Source: Stieleria magnilauensis (GTDB taxonomy: Bacteria; Planctomycetota; Planctomycetia; Pirellulales; Pirellulaceae). Taken from it: a stretch of DNA of 64,000 bases. This document shows, piece after piece, positions 20,188 through 27,955 of this stretch. The notes beneath the pieces were generated by a model that saw nothing but the letters and a program-made list of their open reading frames with translations, was not told the origin of the DNA and ran no database searches. The translations under genes and the position numbers were made by a program. Numbering within the stretch: the first letter of the stretch is position 1; the number at the start of each line of letters is the position of its first letter. The stretch lies in NCBI GenBank assembly GCA_007753675.1, contig CP036432.1, positions 6,822,233 through 6,886,232 on the forward strand. The letters are read 5' to 3'.

Positions 20188-20709
20188 TTAATTGCGGCAG
20201 GACCTGCTGACGGTCTCCCACGCGCGGCGTCGCACTTGGGGATCGTCATGTTCAAAGAATTCGCTCAGCCGGCTGACGGGCGGCGATCGACGGTGTGATG
20301 CGAGGACCAGTCCGATCGCCGACGCAACGCTCGGCGGAGCGGACGAGTAGAGTTCGTTCAGTTTGCCTTCGAGGGCATCGATCTCGCAGTGACACAGCGC
20401 CTCGGTCACACCATCCAGGTTGCATTCGTCCAACTGGTCCAGCAACGGCTGATCAAGCCCCAACCGGGCCAGGCACCAAGCCCCGGCGAAGGCCATGAAG
20501 CGGTCTTCTTCGGCCAGTAAAGGAACCGCGAATTCGACGCAATGTTCTCCGCCGACGAGTAAACCTTGCAGGTGGGCGTCGATCCGAGCATCCAGTTCCC
20601 GGATTTCGTGACCAAAATACTCGGGCGAGCGAATCGCTTCGGTCCGCTGGGACCACAAGAACTCGATTTCTTCGAGGTGTTCGACCAGGATGTCAAGGAT
20701 TATCGCCAT
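20188..20709 (-). CDS. N-terminal half of a TIGR02270-like HEAT-repeat protein
   Basis: 173 residues, all helical. The start ILDILVEHLEEIEFLWSQRTEAIRSPEY, then LDARIDAHLQGLLVGGEHC, matches the N-terminal pattern of TIGR02270-type T6SS-linked HEAT proteins as I remember them; the end (FFEHDDPQVRRRAWETV) is a typical HEAT helix pair. Such proteins are normally about 400 residues, so this is about half length. The missing C-terminal half appears to be carried by the next gene downstream, fused to FHA domains. It lies between that gene (84 bases) and a DUF6484-like gene (30 bases), all on one strand. Role probably scaffolding of T6SS components; unproven. Confidence 0.65.
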   Translation of the reverse strand: MAIILDILVEHLEEIEFLWSQRTEAIRSPEYFGHEIRELDARIDAHLQGLLVGGEHCVEFAVPLLAEEDRFMAFAGAWCLARLGLDQPLLDQLDECNLDGVTEALCHCEIDALEGKLNELYSSAPPSVASAIGLVLASHRRSPPVSRLSEFFEHDDPQVRRRAWETVSRSCRN

Positions 20710-20739
20710 CCGCTTTGCTCCTTCCCCGGCGAGAGATGT

Positions 20740-21249
20740 TCAATTGATGGCAACCGTCCCACCCTTGATGCGATGCGTCCGTTTGGCCCGCGCCAGGATG
20801 TCGACGCCCTTGATCAGAATCTTACCTTCTTTCGTGATCTTGATAGTTGTCTCGCCACAGCGTAGGGAAAGGGATTTCCCGGCTTGGACGACGACATGTT
20901 CCGGCAGCTCGGTGTCGGATGCGACGGGCGGGTCCGACGATGCCGGGTTGTAGCGTTTCTTGGCCCCCAGCACACAGCCGCGCCCGCCGGGCGGGCCGAC
21001 GTGGACGAGCACTTCATCCCCCACCGCGAAAACGGGGCAATCGCTTGAGGAAGCTTGCAGAAAATCGCAGGCGGTCAATTGATCGCCGGCGCCTTCCACT
21101 TGGACCAAGATGTCACCGTCGGGTGCGATCGCGACAACTCTGCCGGAATGAACTCCCGTCAGCCCGGCCGCGGGGGCCGAGGCTGAGGCCGAAACGGGGG
21201 CAGCTGCCGGGTAGCGGGTCTTGTCGCTTTTGGAATCGATCGAGGACAC
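20740..21249 (-). CDS. DUF6484-like T6SS spike-associated protein
   Basis: 169 residues from a GTG start with a GGAG ribosome binding site. After an Ala/Ser/Pro-rich leader, residues 30-105 form a small beta domain (GVHSGRVVAIAPDGDILVQV, VGDEVLVHVGPPGGRGCVLG) like the OB-type domain of DUF6484 proteins found next to vgrG genes. The C-terminal part (VVVQAGKSLSLRCGETTIKI, then GKILIKGVDI) has the short repeating strands of the VgrG beta-helix tip. This suggests it stacks on or substitutes for part of the spike and connects it to the effector encoded just upstream. The family call is from memory of motif style. Confidence 0.65.
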   Translation of the reverse strand: MSSIDSKSDKTRYPAAAPVSASASAPAAGLTGVHSGRVVAIAPDGDILVQVEGAGDQLTACDFLQASSSDCPVFAVGDEVLVHVGPPGGRGCVLGAKKRYNPASSDPPVASDTELPEHVVVQAGKSLSLRCGETTIKITKEGKILIKGVDILARAKRTHRIKGGTVAIN

Positions 21250-21266
21250 CGGGACGCTCCATACCG

Positions 21267-21839
21267 TTAGGGTCTGTAGTCTTCGGGTTTAAAAAACTGA
21301 ACGCCCGAAATGCCCGCCTTAGTGACAGCCTCTTTGACTTTTTCATGGACCAGAATGATCTGGTCGTACTCATGCAGTCGCAGCATCAGCAGGTCTTCGA
21401 TTTTGGATTCGTCGATGCCAAGCTTGTTGATCATCATGATCTCTGTCGGATCCGACGGCATGTACATGAAATCCGACGTCGAATCGTCAACGCACGCCAC
21501 TCGCCCCACGATGTTGGCGAGACGATAATCGGTGACATCTCGATTTTCGGCGGCAAAGTGGATCACACAATCAAAGTATTGCAGATTATCGACGCCGACG
21601 GACTGCAGGACCTTGCGCAGTTTTTCGGAGAACAGTAGACCCGTCGTCGCGTTGGCGACCAGATTCTCGGTGAGCACGCTACCAGAATCGGCGTCGATAT
21701 CAATTTCGATCAGCGGCACTTCTTCGGTAATCGCCGAGCCGTCGTCGAACCTCAAGCGGCGTTCGGAGATCACCGCGGGGCGGCGGCTGACCGTGGCTTC
21801 GTCTTCTGATTCACGACGATTCGTCCAAACCCAATACAT
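21267..21839 (-). CDS. Imm11-type (DUF1629-like) immunity or T6SS-linked protein
   Basis: 190 residues from the ATG at 21839 (a TTG lies four codons upstream). The core block VGVDNLQYFDCVIHF, then YRLANIVGRVACVDD, and the end block DQIILVHEKVKEAVTKAGISGVQFF follow the pattern of Imm11 proteins, which often pair with polymorphic toxins. It lies directly downstream of the AHH nuclease gene with a 51-base gap, the usual order toxin then immunity. The simple reading is that it blocks that nuclease in the producing cell by binding it in the cytoplasm. No signal peptide or membrane segment. Confidence 0.65.
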   Translation of the reverse strand: MYWVWTNRRESEDEATVSRRPAVISERRLRFDDGSAITEEVPLIEIDIDADSGSVLTENLVANATTGLLFSEKLRKVLQSVGVDNLQYFDCVIHFAAENRDVTDYRLANIVGRVACVDDSTSDFMYMPSDPTEIMMINKLGIDESKIEDLLMLRLHEYDQIILVHEKVKEAVTKAGISGVQFFKPEDYRP

Positions 21840-21890
21840 GTTCAATTCCAAAGTGACGGTGAATGACTTTTCATCGAAGTCGACAGGCCG

Positions 21891-22604
21891 CTAGGTCGGC
21901 ACGGCCAAATTCTGACGTTCGAAACTTTCCTTTCGCTCACGAAGCGCTTTTTCTTTTGACCTCAGGAACCATTCCCAATAGAGCAGTTTGGTGAAACAAA
22001 CCGCCGAGATCGCGTTGAGATTCTGGATCAGCCCCTGTTGGGGTGATGTATCGCAGTTGGAGTCTCGTTGGCAATAGGTGATGCATTTCTTCTCTAAATT
22101 GAGCAAGATCGGCATGATGTGGTCGTTGTACACCGCATTGGGGTGCGAACCGCGGTGGCACTGCATGTCGTGACGAAAGATATCGTACGCATAACTGGGA
22201 AAGCAGGAACCATTGTTGATGTGGTTGGCATCGTACCCGATCAGTTTGGCGTCATGCGCCAGGTCCGACACCTTGCCGAACAGGTTGACGGAGATCAAGT
22301 GGTGCTTCTGCGTGTGGTAATTGGGGTCCGTCATCGCGGCGGCATTGACGGCGTACTGGGCACTCTTGGTTTCTTTTCGATAGTCCGCAAGTTCAGCGCG
22401 TTTGCCTGTGTTGCCCGCGTTGCCGCTCATCACCCAGGGTTCATGTTCGCCCCATTGGTTGGAATAGTTGCTACTTCGATCGACCTTCCCGTCGCCGGGA
22501 TAATTGATCTTTTTCTTGTGGTCTTCTTCGCATTGTTTCCAATCGCAGGCGTGCGTTTGTTCGGTGGGCGAAACGCCCGGCACATCGGCTCCTCCGGTAT
22601 TCAT
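21891..22604 (-). CDS. AHH/HNH-type nuclease toxin, T6SS effector candidate
   Basis: 237 residues from the ATG at 22604, which has a GAGGAG ribosome binding site; a longer frame to 22682 lacks one. The C-terminal domain has YHTQKHHLISVNLF (His101-His102), followed by GYDANHINNGSCFPSY and CHRGSHPNAVYNDHI. This is the layout of AHH nucleases of the HNH/EndoVII group, where the first His pair and the later Asn/His residues form the metal site. The N-terminal 90 residues are polar and would serve for loading. The gene sits ten bases after a PAAR-like gene and is followed by an Imm11-type gene, so the group reads as spike tip, DNase effector, immunity. DNA as target is inferred from the family. 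Confidence 0.75.
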   Translation of the reverse strand: MNTGGADVPGVSPTEQTHACDWKQCEEDHKKKINYPGDGKVDRSSNYSNQWGEHEPWVMSGNAGNTGKRAELADYRKETKSAQYAVNAAAMTDPNYHTQKHHLISVNLFGKVSDLAHDAKLIGYDANHINNGSCFPSYAYDIFRHDMQCHRGSHPNAVYNDHIMPILLNLEKKCITYCQRDSNCDTSPQQGLIQNLNAISAVCFTKLLYWEWFLRSKEKALRERKESFERQNLAVPT

Positions 22605-22614
22605 GGCAGGCTCC

Positions 22615-22995
22615 TCACATCGCGATGTTTTTCTTGTTGTGCCACAGCGGATCGCCGAGTCGACCGACGTTTTTGCCTTCAACTTTGACGTCGAAGGAAT
22701 ACATCAGCAACTCGCAATTCTGTTTGAACACGTTGCTCTTGATACCTCCCACCGTGCCCGGTTCGTCGCCAGTGCTCATCATGTATTTCGCGCCCTTGTT
22801 CAGAATCATCTGTCCGTCGGCTTTGACTTTCTTGCTGCCGCTGGTCGTATCGGCGGCCTTGCCAAGATTCGGGTAGGGAATGGGGACCGGGCCGCCGGGC
22901 GTCGGTGTTTTGCAGACGTCGGGGAACGCAAAATTGATGGTCCCGGATCCTTTATGAATCACGCCGCGACAATTGGCGAAGACTGTTTGTGCCAT
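22615..22995 (-). CDS. DUF4150-type PAAR-like protein
   Basis: 126 residues. MAQTVFANCRGVIHKGSGT, then FPDVCKTPTPGGPVPIPYPN and MSTGDEPGTVGGIKSNVFK, are characteristic of the DUF4150/Tox-PAAR-like family. These proteins cap VgrG spikes and carry a linked effector. Here the cap is a separate short protein and the AHH nuclease is encoded next, ten bases downstream, so the pairing is by gene order rather than fusion. Repeating short beta strands with conserved Cys/His positions fit a cone-shaped tip. It lies six bases after the ketosynthase-like gene, so the operon is tight. Confidence 0.88.
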   Translation of the reverse strand: MAQTVFANCRGVIHKGSGTINFAFPDVCKTPTPGGPVPIPYPNLGKAADTTSGSKKVKADGQMILNKGAKYMMSTGDEPGTVGGIKSNVFKQNCELLMYSFDVKVEGKNVGRLGDPLWHNKKNIAM

Positions 22996-23001
22996 GATGG
23001 A

Positions 23002-24063
23002 TTAGCTCGCTGGTTGGAGAGAACTGGTGAGGGTGCAAGCGCCTCGCAAAGGACCGTCGGAAGCGCACCAAACGAGATGCTCCCCCGAGGCCTTTCCCGA
23101 GGCGAAAGCAAACGCGGATAACGCGGTCATCATCGCTCCGCTTGCGGCTCCGCTGTCGCCGAAGTGTTCGGCCGGGTGATGCACGCCGTGGCCCTGGACG
23201 AAGGAATCCGAGTGTCGCAAGAACGCGATGCTCCATTCCTGGGCCCAAAGGTGTTCGCCGTTGAAACTGAGATACACCTGATTGACCGCTTCACAATCCT
23301 TGAGCGCCCCGGCAAGGACTTCGGTTGAACCATCCCCCATGCAGGGATCGTCGCTCGTCAGGTGCCCCGGCTCGTCGGCCACCGCGACCGCATTGATCAG
23401 CGCGATCGGCTGCAAGTTCATCGACGCCGCACTTTCCGCGTCGACGCAAATCAGCATCGCCGCACCTTCGCCGGGAATCATCCCGTCCTGCACGCCGTCG
23501 GTCAGCAGACGTTCTTGCGCGCCCAGTTGACTCAACAGGATCGGGTCATGAAAGGAATCGATTCCCCCGACCACGGCAATCGCATTAGGTGACTGGCCCA
23601 AGAAGGTCTCTGCGGCGAGCAGTGCTTGAAAGGTCGATGCACGGCCGCCGGTGAAAACATGCGTGGCTGCAAACTTGAGCTTCGTTTTGGAATTGATGAG
23701 CGCGTTGCGGACCAGCGTCGCCGGGTCGCAGTGCGAATCGCCGCCGGGTTCAGGCATCGCGATGAATCCATGAACCGGTGCCGGATGTTCGGCCAGTTTT
23801 TCGGCGACGGCTTTCAAGGGAAGCGAGCCCAATCGAATCAACCGCTGCGCGTGTTGCGTCAGCGATTGATCTTGTGCGATTTCCTCGACCAGTGGCGGCA
23901 GCGCGTCGTTGGCGATCCGCCCCATCTTGATCGGATTGCCATTGGGCGCGATCCAGTTGGTTTCTTCAATCCGTGCGATGCCGGCGGCCACGGATGTTGC
24001 GGCTTGTTCGATACACAGACCGACCGGGCACGCGATGTCGACAGCGATGATTGCGATGGGCAT
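23002..24063 (-). CDS. Beta-ketoacyl-synthase-like protein lacking the catalytic cysteine
   Basis: 353 residues with a thiolase fold: IAIIAVDIACPVGLC at the start, AVVGGIDSFHDPILLSQL in the middle, DGMIPGEGAAMLICVD, and HFGDSGAASGAMMTALSAF near the end. In true ketosynthases the nucleophile Cys sits in a TACSS-type turn; the corresponding segment here is THVFTGGRAST, with no Cys, so condensing activity is unlikely. Related genes of this type occur beside DUF2169 and PAAR-like genes in other T6SS clusters as I recall, where they may act as effector chaperones or adaptors. It starts two bases after the DUF2169 stop and ends six bases before the PAAR-like gene. The ATG at 24063 is chosen; the frame to 24156 would overlap DUF2169. 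Confidence 0.72.
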   Translation of the reverse strand: MPIAIIAVDIACPVGLCIEQAATSVAAGIARIEETNWIAPNGNPIKMGRIANDALPPLVEEIAQDQSLTQHAQRLIRLGSLPLKAVAEKLAEHPAPVHGFIAMPEPGGDSHCDPATLVRNALINSKTKLKFAATHVFTGGRASTFQALLAAETFLGQSPNAIAVVGGIDSFHDPILLSQLGAQERLLTDGVQDGMIPGEGAAMLICVDAESAASMNLQPIALINAVAVADEPGHLTSDDPCMGDGSTEVLAGALKDCEAVNQVYLSFNGEHLWAQEWSIAFLRHSDSFVQGHGVHHPAEHFGDSGAASGAMMTALSAFAFASGKASGEHLVWCASDGPLRGACTLTSSLQPAS

Positions 24064-24065
24064 GA

Positions 24066-25088
24066 TCAAGCCCGCCGATTCGTAGATGACACTTCGTCGA
24101 CGGCAATCCAATTCAGCTTCGTCGATTGTTTCGGACAGGGGACCGCGGCTCGCCAAACCATTACATATTCACGTTTGTCCGTATCGATCAGCAAGGTTTC
24201 GAGTCGATGCTCCGCTTCCGATTCCTGTCCGGCCAGCTGATAGCGAATGCGAAACTGCTTGGTCGGCAAGGCAAACTGAATCCACTGTTCCGGGTGGACA
24301 CCACGAATGCTGACCGCTTCACCGCCTTGCAAATACGGGTCGCAGATCAAATCCGGATGAGCCGCGTTGAGGAAACTCGGGTTGAAATCGGTCGGTAAAA
24401 AAGGCGACCGACTCTTTTCCCAGTCTTCATCAAAGGTTCCCGCGAGGGTCGACCGGGGATTCCAATGAGCCGCGATTGCCCCGAACGCGGCTGGGGTGGG
24501 TCGGTCGGACCAACGCTTGAGTTCTTGCCCCGGCGTTTCCAAATTTGGCAACGGCGCCCCGTCGACGTTGCTGCTCTTGTCGGACGCGAGGAAGCCTCGG
24601 CCGACCGGATTTTCCATAGCCCAATCTTCACGCCCATCGGGATGGACGTCGGCGCCGCCGAAGGCGAGTTCGTAAACGAGCGGCATCGACACGAACTCGG
24701 CCGGCTTGGAAGGCGTGATGCCGACGAGTCCCTTTTGCCAGACACGGTCCCCAATGACCCGCACCGTTTTACTGTTGTCGCCGACCGACAGCTGAACATC
24801 GACCTGGGTGGTGGGGTTCGCGCCTGGGGCGTGGGCGGTTCCATTGAGGACCACGTCGGTCGCCGGTTTACTCAACGTCATGTCGGCGGGATATTTGACG
24901 CTGGTCGATTCCGGATCGCCCCAATGTTCGTCCACGTAAAAAATCGGCAACTGCGTCTCGGCGGGTTGATCAGGTTGATCGATCAACAGCGTGGCTTTGA
25001 TGACGAGAAAGGCGGTCTCGATGCCGTCTTTGTCGAACAAAACGCTGAGCGCGGTTTCGTAATCGGTCTGATTGTGTACTTGTAACAT
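24066..25088 (-). CDS. DUF2169 T6SS accessory protein (copy 1)
   Basis: 340 residues. Typical DUF2169 blocks are visible: FLVIKATLLID, VVLNGTAHAPG with VRVIGDRVWQKG, MPLVYELAFGGAD, NPVGRGFLASDKSSNVDGAPLPNLE, and TDFNPSFLNAAHPDLICDPYLQGGEAVSIRGVHP given here in pieces of the same region. The family is found in T6SS clusters and is thought to act as a chaperone or adaptor that helps mount effectors on the VgrG/PAAR spike. It is 28 bases after vgrG copy 1 and directly before the ketosynthase-like, PAAR-like, AHH and Imm11 genes, so it belongs to the loading set of the nuclease. Confidence 0.88.
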   Translation of the reverse strand: MLQVHNQTDYETALSVLFDKDGIETAFLVIKATLLIDQPDQPAETQLPIFYVDEHWGDPESTSVKYPADMTLSKPATDVVLNGTAHAPGANPTTQVDVQLSVGDNSKTVRVIGDRVWQKGLVGITPSKPAEFVSMPLVYELAFGGADVHPDGREDWAMENPVGRGFLASDKSSNVDGAPLPNLETPGQELKRWSDRPTPAAFGAIAAHWNPRSTLAGTFDEDWEKSRSPFLPTDFNPSFLNAAHPDLICDPYLQGGEAVSIRGVHPEQWIQFALPTKQFRIRYQLAGQESEAEHRLETLLIDTDKREYVMVWRAAVPCPKQSTKLNWIAVDEVSSTNRRA

Positions 25089-25116
25089 GGCGATTTCTCG
25101 GCGCGGTTTCCCCGGT

Positions 25117-27207
25117 TTAGTTCTCCGCGATCTTGCTGCCCTTGAGCGTCATTTTCCCGCTCGCCTTGGCGGTGATTTTCCCGCTGCCGGTGATCGTGAT
25201 GTCTTTGCCCGAGATTTTGATGGTGCCATCCTTTTTCATTTCGATCGATGCCTTGCCGGTTTTCAGCGTGATGGAATCACCGGCATTGATCAGGATGGCC
25301 TTGCCCGCGTCCAGAGACGCACTTTTACCGACGCCGATCGTTTGATTTCCATCGATGGAGATGTTCTCGTCCTTGCTGACACTTCGTGACCGCTCGCCTT
25401 TGACGCTCAGTGTTTCATTTTTTGCCGTGGTCTCGGTGCGTTTTCCGTCGATCACCAGCGTGTGGTCTTTCGAGATCGTCTCGCGTCGATTGCCTTTGAC
25501 ACTCAATTGCTCTTCGGCATGCACCGTTTCGGTTCGACTTCCATGAACGGTGATCGTTTCATTTTTTCTGACGACCTCTGTTCGGTTGCCTTTGACTTCG
25601 GTGTCTTCATCGCGATCAATGGTTTTCTTTCGATCTCGCCCGACCCAGTGGGTTTCATCGTTTTCGACTTCGATGTCTTGATTTTTTTCAGCGTGAATCC
25701 AAAGTTGTTCTTCGCCCTTGAGGTCTTCGAAACGGATCGCGTTGGCGTTGTCTTTGCCACCGCCCTTGCTGCTCCGTGACAGGTAGCCGCTTTGGGTCTT
25801 GTTGGCCGGCAAGTCCCAGGGCGGCATGTTTTGGGCGTGATAAACACGTCCGGTGATCAGTGGTCGATCCGGGTCGCCTTCGAGAAAACTGACGACGACT
25901 TCCTGGTCGATCCGCGGAATGTCGATGCCGCCGAAGCCGGATCCGGCGTGGACCTGCGAGACGCGGATCCAGCAGCTGCTCTTGTCGTCGTTCTGGCCAT
26001 AGCGGTCCCAGTGAAACTGGCATTTCACGCGGCCGTATTCATCCGGATAGATTTCTTCGCCGGCCGGACCGGTCACGATTGCCGTTTGCACGCCACTGAT
26101 GATCGGTTTGGCGGTGCTGCGTGGTGTCCGAAAGACGCGTGATGCGGGCAGACACGTGATCGAGTTGCGATACATGAACCCCTCGCCACCGCCGCCGGAT
26201 TCATAGCCCATCGGTTCGCTGCCGGCGTGTTGGATCGCCGTGATCACCACTTCGGCGCCTTGTTCATCGCTGTCGCGATGTTGATCGACGGTAAAACGCC
26301 CGCCGGCCTGGAAGGTCTTGCACAGGCTGGTCGCCGAAACGATGTCGTGACGCGTTTCTTCGGCCTCGATTCGCAACCGGGTTTCGCCGCCGCCGACGCC
26401 TTTGTCGGGGTATTCGCCGGGATAGTCGTACATCTCGTAGTTGCTGACTTCGGGCAGGTCGACGACGGTTCCCGTGTCGGTCCCCAGCGTGTCGGTCGGT
26501 GTTTTGAAGTTATAGTCCCGTTGAGCCCATTTCCCAGGAACGAATTGGTACTTGCGTTCCCAACTGGTCAGATGGTCGTCGATCGCGCGGGTTCCGATGT
26601 CATCGGGGAAATCGACGTTGGCTTCCGGCAGGGTGAAGTAGCCGTCTTTATGATCGGTGATCACCATCTGGTGAGCACCCTCGGAGTGCTTGAAGTAATA
26701 GAAGATGCCTTCCTGTTCCATCAGCCGCGACAAGAAATTGAAATCGGTTTCGCGGTATTGAACGCAGTACTCCCACTCTTTGTGTTCGAGCTGAAAGTCG
26801 GGGTTGTAGTCGGCAAAGCCGTACTCACCGAGCACTTCGTCGATGATATCGGGGACTTTGGTGTCTTGAAAAATCTTGCAATCGCTGGTTTGAGTCAAGA
26901 ACCAGAGCCACGGCACGACTTCGACGCGGTAGTTGCGACGGTCCTGCCCATCGACGTCGCCCCGCGAGAGACTTTTGACGAAGCCATGCCAGTGGCGTCT
27001 GGAATTGTCAGCCAGTTCGATGCTCCAACCGATCGGCGTGCCGACGATGTCTTGCGGCTTGATGCCGGGATCATCGCTGATCATCTCCAACTGATAGTGA
27101 AACAGCCGACCCATCTCTTCATTGCCGGTGAAGGACGTGAGCAAAAGCACATCGTCACCGAGAACCGTGGTCAGATTCAGGAGGCGGTTTTGCTGTTGAA
27201 GTGCCAT
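25117..27207 (-). CDS. vgrG: VgrG/TssI spike protein (copy 1) with long beta-helix tip
   Basis: 696 residues. The gp27-like base is recognised by LLLTSFTGNEEMGRLFHYQLEMISDDP, and YRETDFNFLSRLMEQEGIFYYF in the next part; the gp5-like OB domain by ATVTGP-type IVTGPAGEEIYPDEYGRVK and SCWIRVSQVHAGSGFG. From about residue 520 the tip changes to 8-10 residue beta-helix repeats rich in Thr/Glu/Lys (KGNRTEVVRKNETITVHGS style). The trimer forms the needle pushed by Hcp. The first 500 residues are almost the same as in vgrG copy 2 at 32760-34745, but the tips are unrelated in sequence, so each cassette is built to carry different cargo. It follows hcp copy 1 by 176 bases. Confidence 0.95.
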   Translation of the reverse strand: MALQQQNRLLNLTTVLGDDVLLLTSFTGNEEMGRLFHYQLEMISDDPGIKPQDIVGTPIGWSIELADNSRRHWHGFVKSLSRGDVDGQDRRNYRVEVVPWLWFLTQTSDCKIFQDTKVPDIIDEVLGEYGFADYNPDFQLEHKEWEYCVQYRETDFNFLSRLMEQEGIFYYFKHSEGAHQMVITDHKDGYFTLPEANVDFPDDIGTRAIDDHLTSWERKYQFVPGKWAQRDYNFKTPTDTLGTDTGTVVDLPEVSNYEMYDYPGEYPDKGVGGGETRLRIEAEETRHDIVSATSLCKTFQAGGRFTVDQHRDSDEQGAEVVITAIQHAGSEPMGYESGGGGEGFMYRNSITCLPASRVFRTPRSTAKPIISGVQTAIVTGPAGEEIYPDEYGRVKCQFHWDRYGQNDDKSSCWIRVSQVHAGSGFGGIDIPRIDQEVVVSFLEGDPDRPLITGRVYHAQNMPPWDLPANKTQSGYLSRSSKGGGKDNANAIRFEDLKGEEQLWIHAEKNQDIEVENDETHWVGRDRKKTIDRDEDTEVKGNRTEVVRKNETITVHGSRTETVHAEEQLSVKGNRRETISKDHTLVIDGKRTETTAKNETLSVKGERSRSVSKDENISIDGNQTIGVGKSASLDAGKAILINAGDSITLKTGKASIEMKKDGTIKISGKDITITGSGKITAKASGKMTLKGSKIAEN

Positions 27208-27326
27208 GGCTCAATCGAGGTGAGGTGTGAGATCAGCAATCATAGGCGAAGTGAACAAGAGCCGCCGATACCAGATTGATTCCCAGGCAGCGTCCGGGAA
27301 CGAGTTGTCCGTCGCCAACGCAAACG

Positions 27327-27355
27327 GGCCCGTTCACCGCAGCGGCAAACGGACC
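27327..27355 (-). promoter_or_regulatory. Hairpin between hcp and vgrG (copy 1)
   Basis: On the minus strand GGTCCGTT...AACGGGCC pairs over eight bases (one G-U) around a loop containing GCTGCGG, and the adjoining AACGGGCCCGTT is itself a perfect palindrome. A related, longer stem sits at the same place in cassette 2. There is no U-run, so it may be a processing or attenuation hairpin that keeps Hcp expression above VgrG; inferred. Confidence 0.5.
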
Positions 27356-27383
27356 GTCGCAATCAAGACGTCGGGGCGATCGA

Positions 27384-27866
27384 TCAGCTTTCGCCTTCTT
27401 CGACCTTCCAGGAGTACTCGACGTTGCCCTTCTTCTTGCCCTTGGAATCGTTTTCGGTGTAGGTCACCTTGATTTCTTCGAAGTTCAAGGAGAAGTCTTC
27501 CGTCGGCACCGATTCGCTTTGCCCCGCCCCGCCGATGCTGTAACTGGTCACCAGCACGTTGGTCAGTTCGTAACGGTAATACGTCACGCGTCCTGCATCG
27601 GTGTACGACGCGGTCACGTCGATTTCCACCTTGGGATAGACCTTGCCCTTGCAGACCGATTCGGCGATTTTCGGACTCGATTTGTCCAATTCCTTGGCAC
27701 ACGAGATGTCTTCCAGGATCACGTCGCCGCGGCGTCGCGTCGAACCGGTGGCCGAACCGCCGGGTTGATGAACTGCTTGGCTGAACGACAGCAGATCGCT
27801 CCATCCCTTGTGATCTTTATCTTTACATTCGCCGTCGACGCCATCAAATTTAATGTAAGCAGCCAT
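27384..27866 (-). CDS. hcp: Hcp tube protein (copy 1)
   Basis: 160 residues of the Hcp/DUF796 family. Landmarks are MAAYIKFDGVDGECKDKDHKGW at the start, the loop VHQPGGSATGSTRRRGDV, then ITVTAS-like VEIDVTASYTDAGRVTYYRY, and SLNFEEIKVTYTEND near the end. Hcp hexamers stack into the inner tube that is thrown out by sheath contraction. The protein differs from copy 2 (34930-35412) at only three positions (Ser/Ala, Leu/Met, Ala/Thr), all between residues 42 and 58. It follows the FHA gene by 89 bases that contain a leader hairpin shared with copy 2, so it probably has its own promoter or processed start. Confidence 0.96.
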   Translation of the reverse strand: MAAYIKFDGVDGECKDKDHKGWSDLLSFSQAVHQPGGSATGSTRRRGDVILEDISCAKELDKSSPKIAESVCKGKVYPKVEIDVTASYTDAGRVTYYRYELTNVLVTSYSIGGAGQSESVPTEDFSLNFEEIKVTYTENDSKGKKKGNVEYSWKVEEGES

Positions 27867-27914
27867 CGTATGTTCCTTGAGTGGGGAAACGCAAAAAAGT
27901 AGTGATTCATTGCT

Positions 27915-27953
27915 GGGCGAGCTGTTTCGCCGCGATGCACACTACCGTTCTCG
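27915..27953 (-). promoter_or_regulatory. Conserved leader with hairpin upstream of hcp (copy 1)
   Basis: The minus strand reads CGAGAACGGTAGTGTGCAT, then a GGCGA-(6)-TCGCC hairpin. The same block stands in front of hcp copy 2 at 35460-35498 with identical stem and different loop bases. Probably a shared regulatory or translation-control element. Confidence 0.55.
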
Positions 27954-27955
27954 GG

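Noticed and set aside
26227-27279. 350-residue plus-strand frame, and a similar one at 33765-34685
   Set aside because: Both are antisense to the conserved vgrG bases; their likeness to each other only reflects the vgrG duplication.
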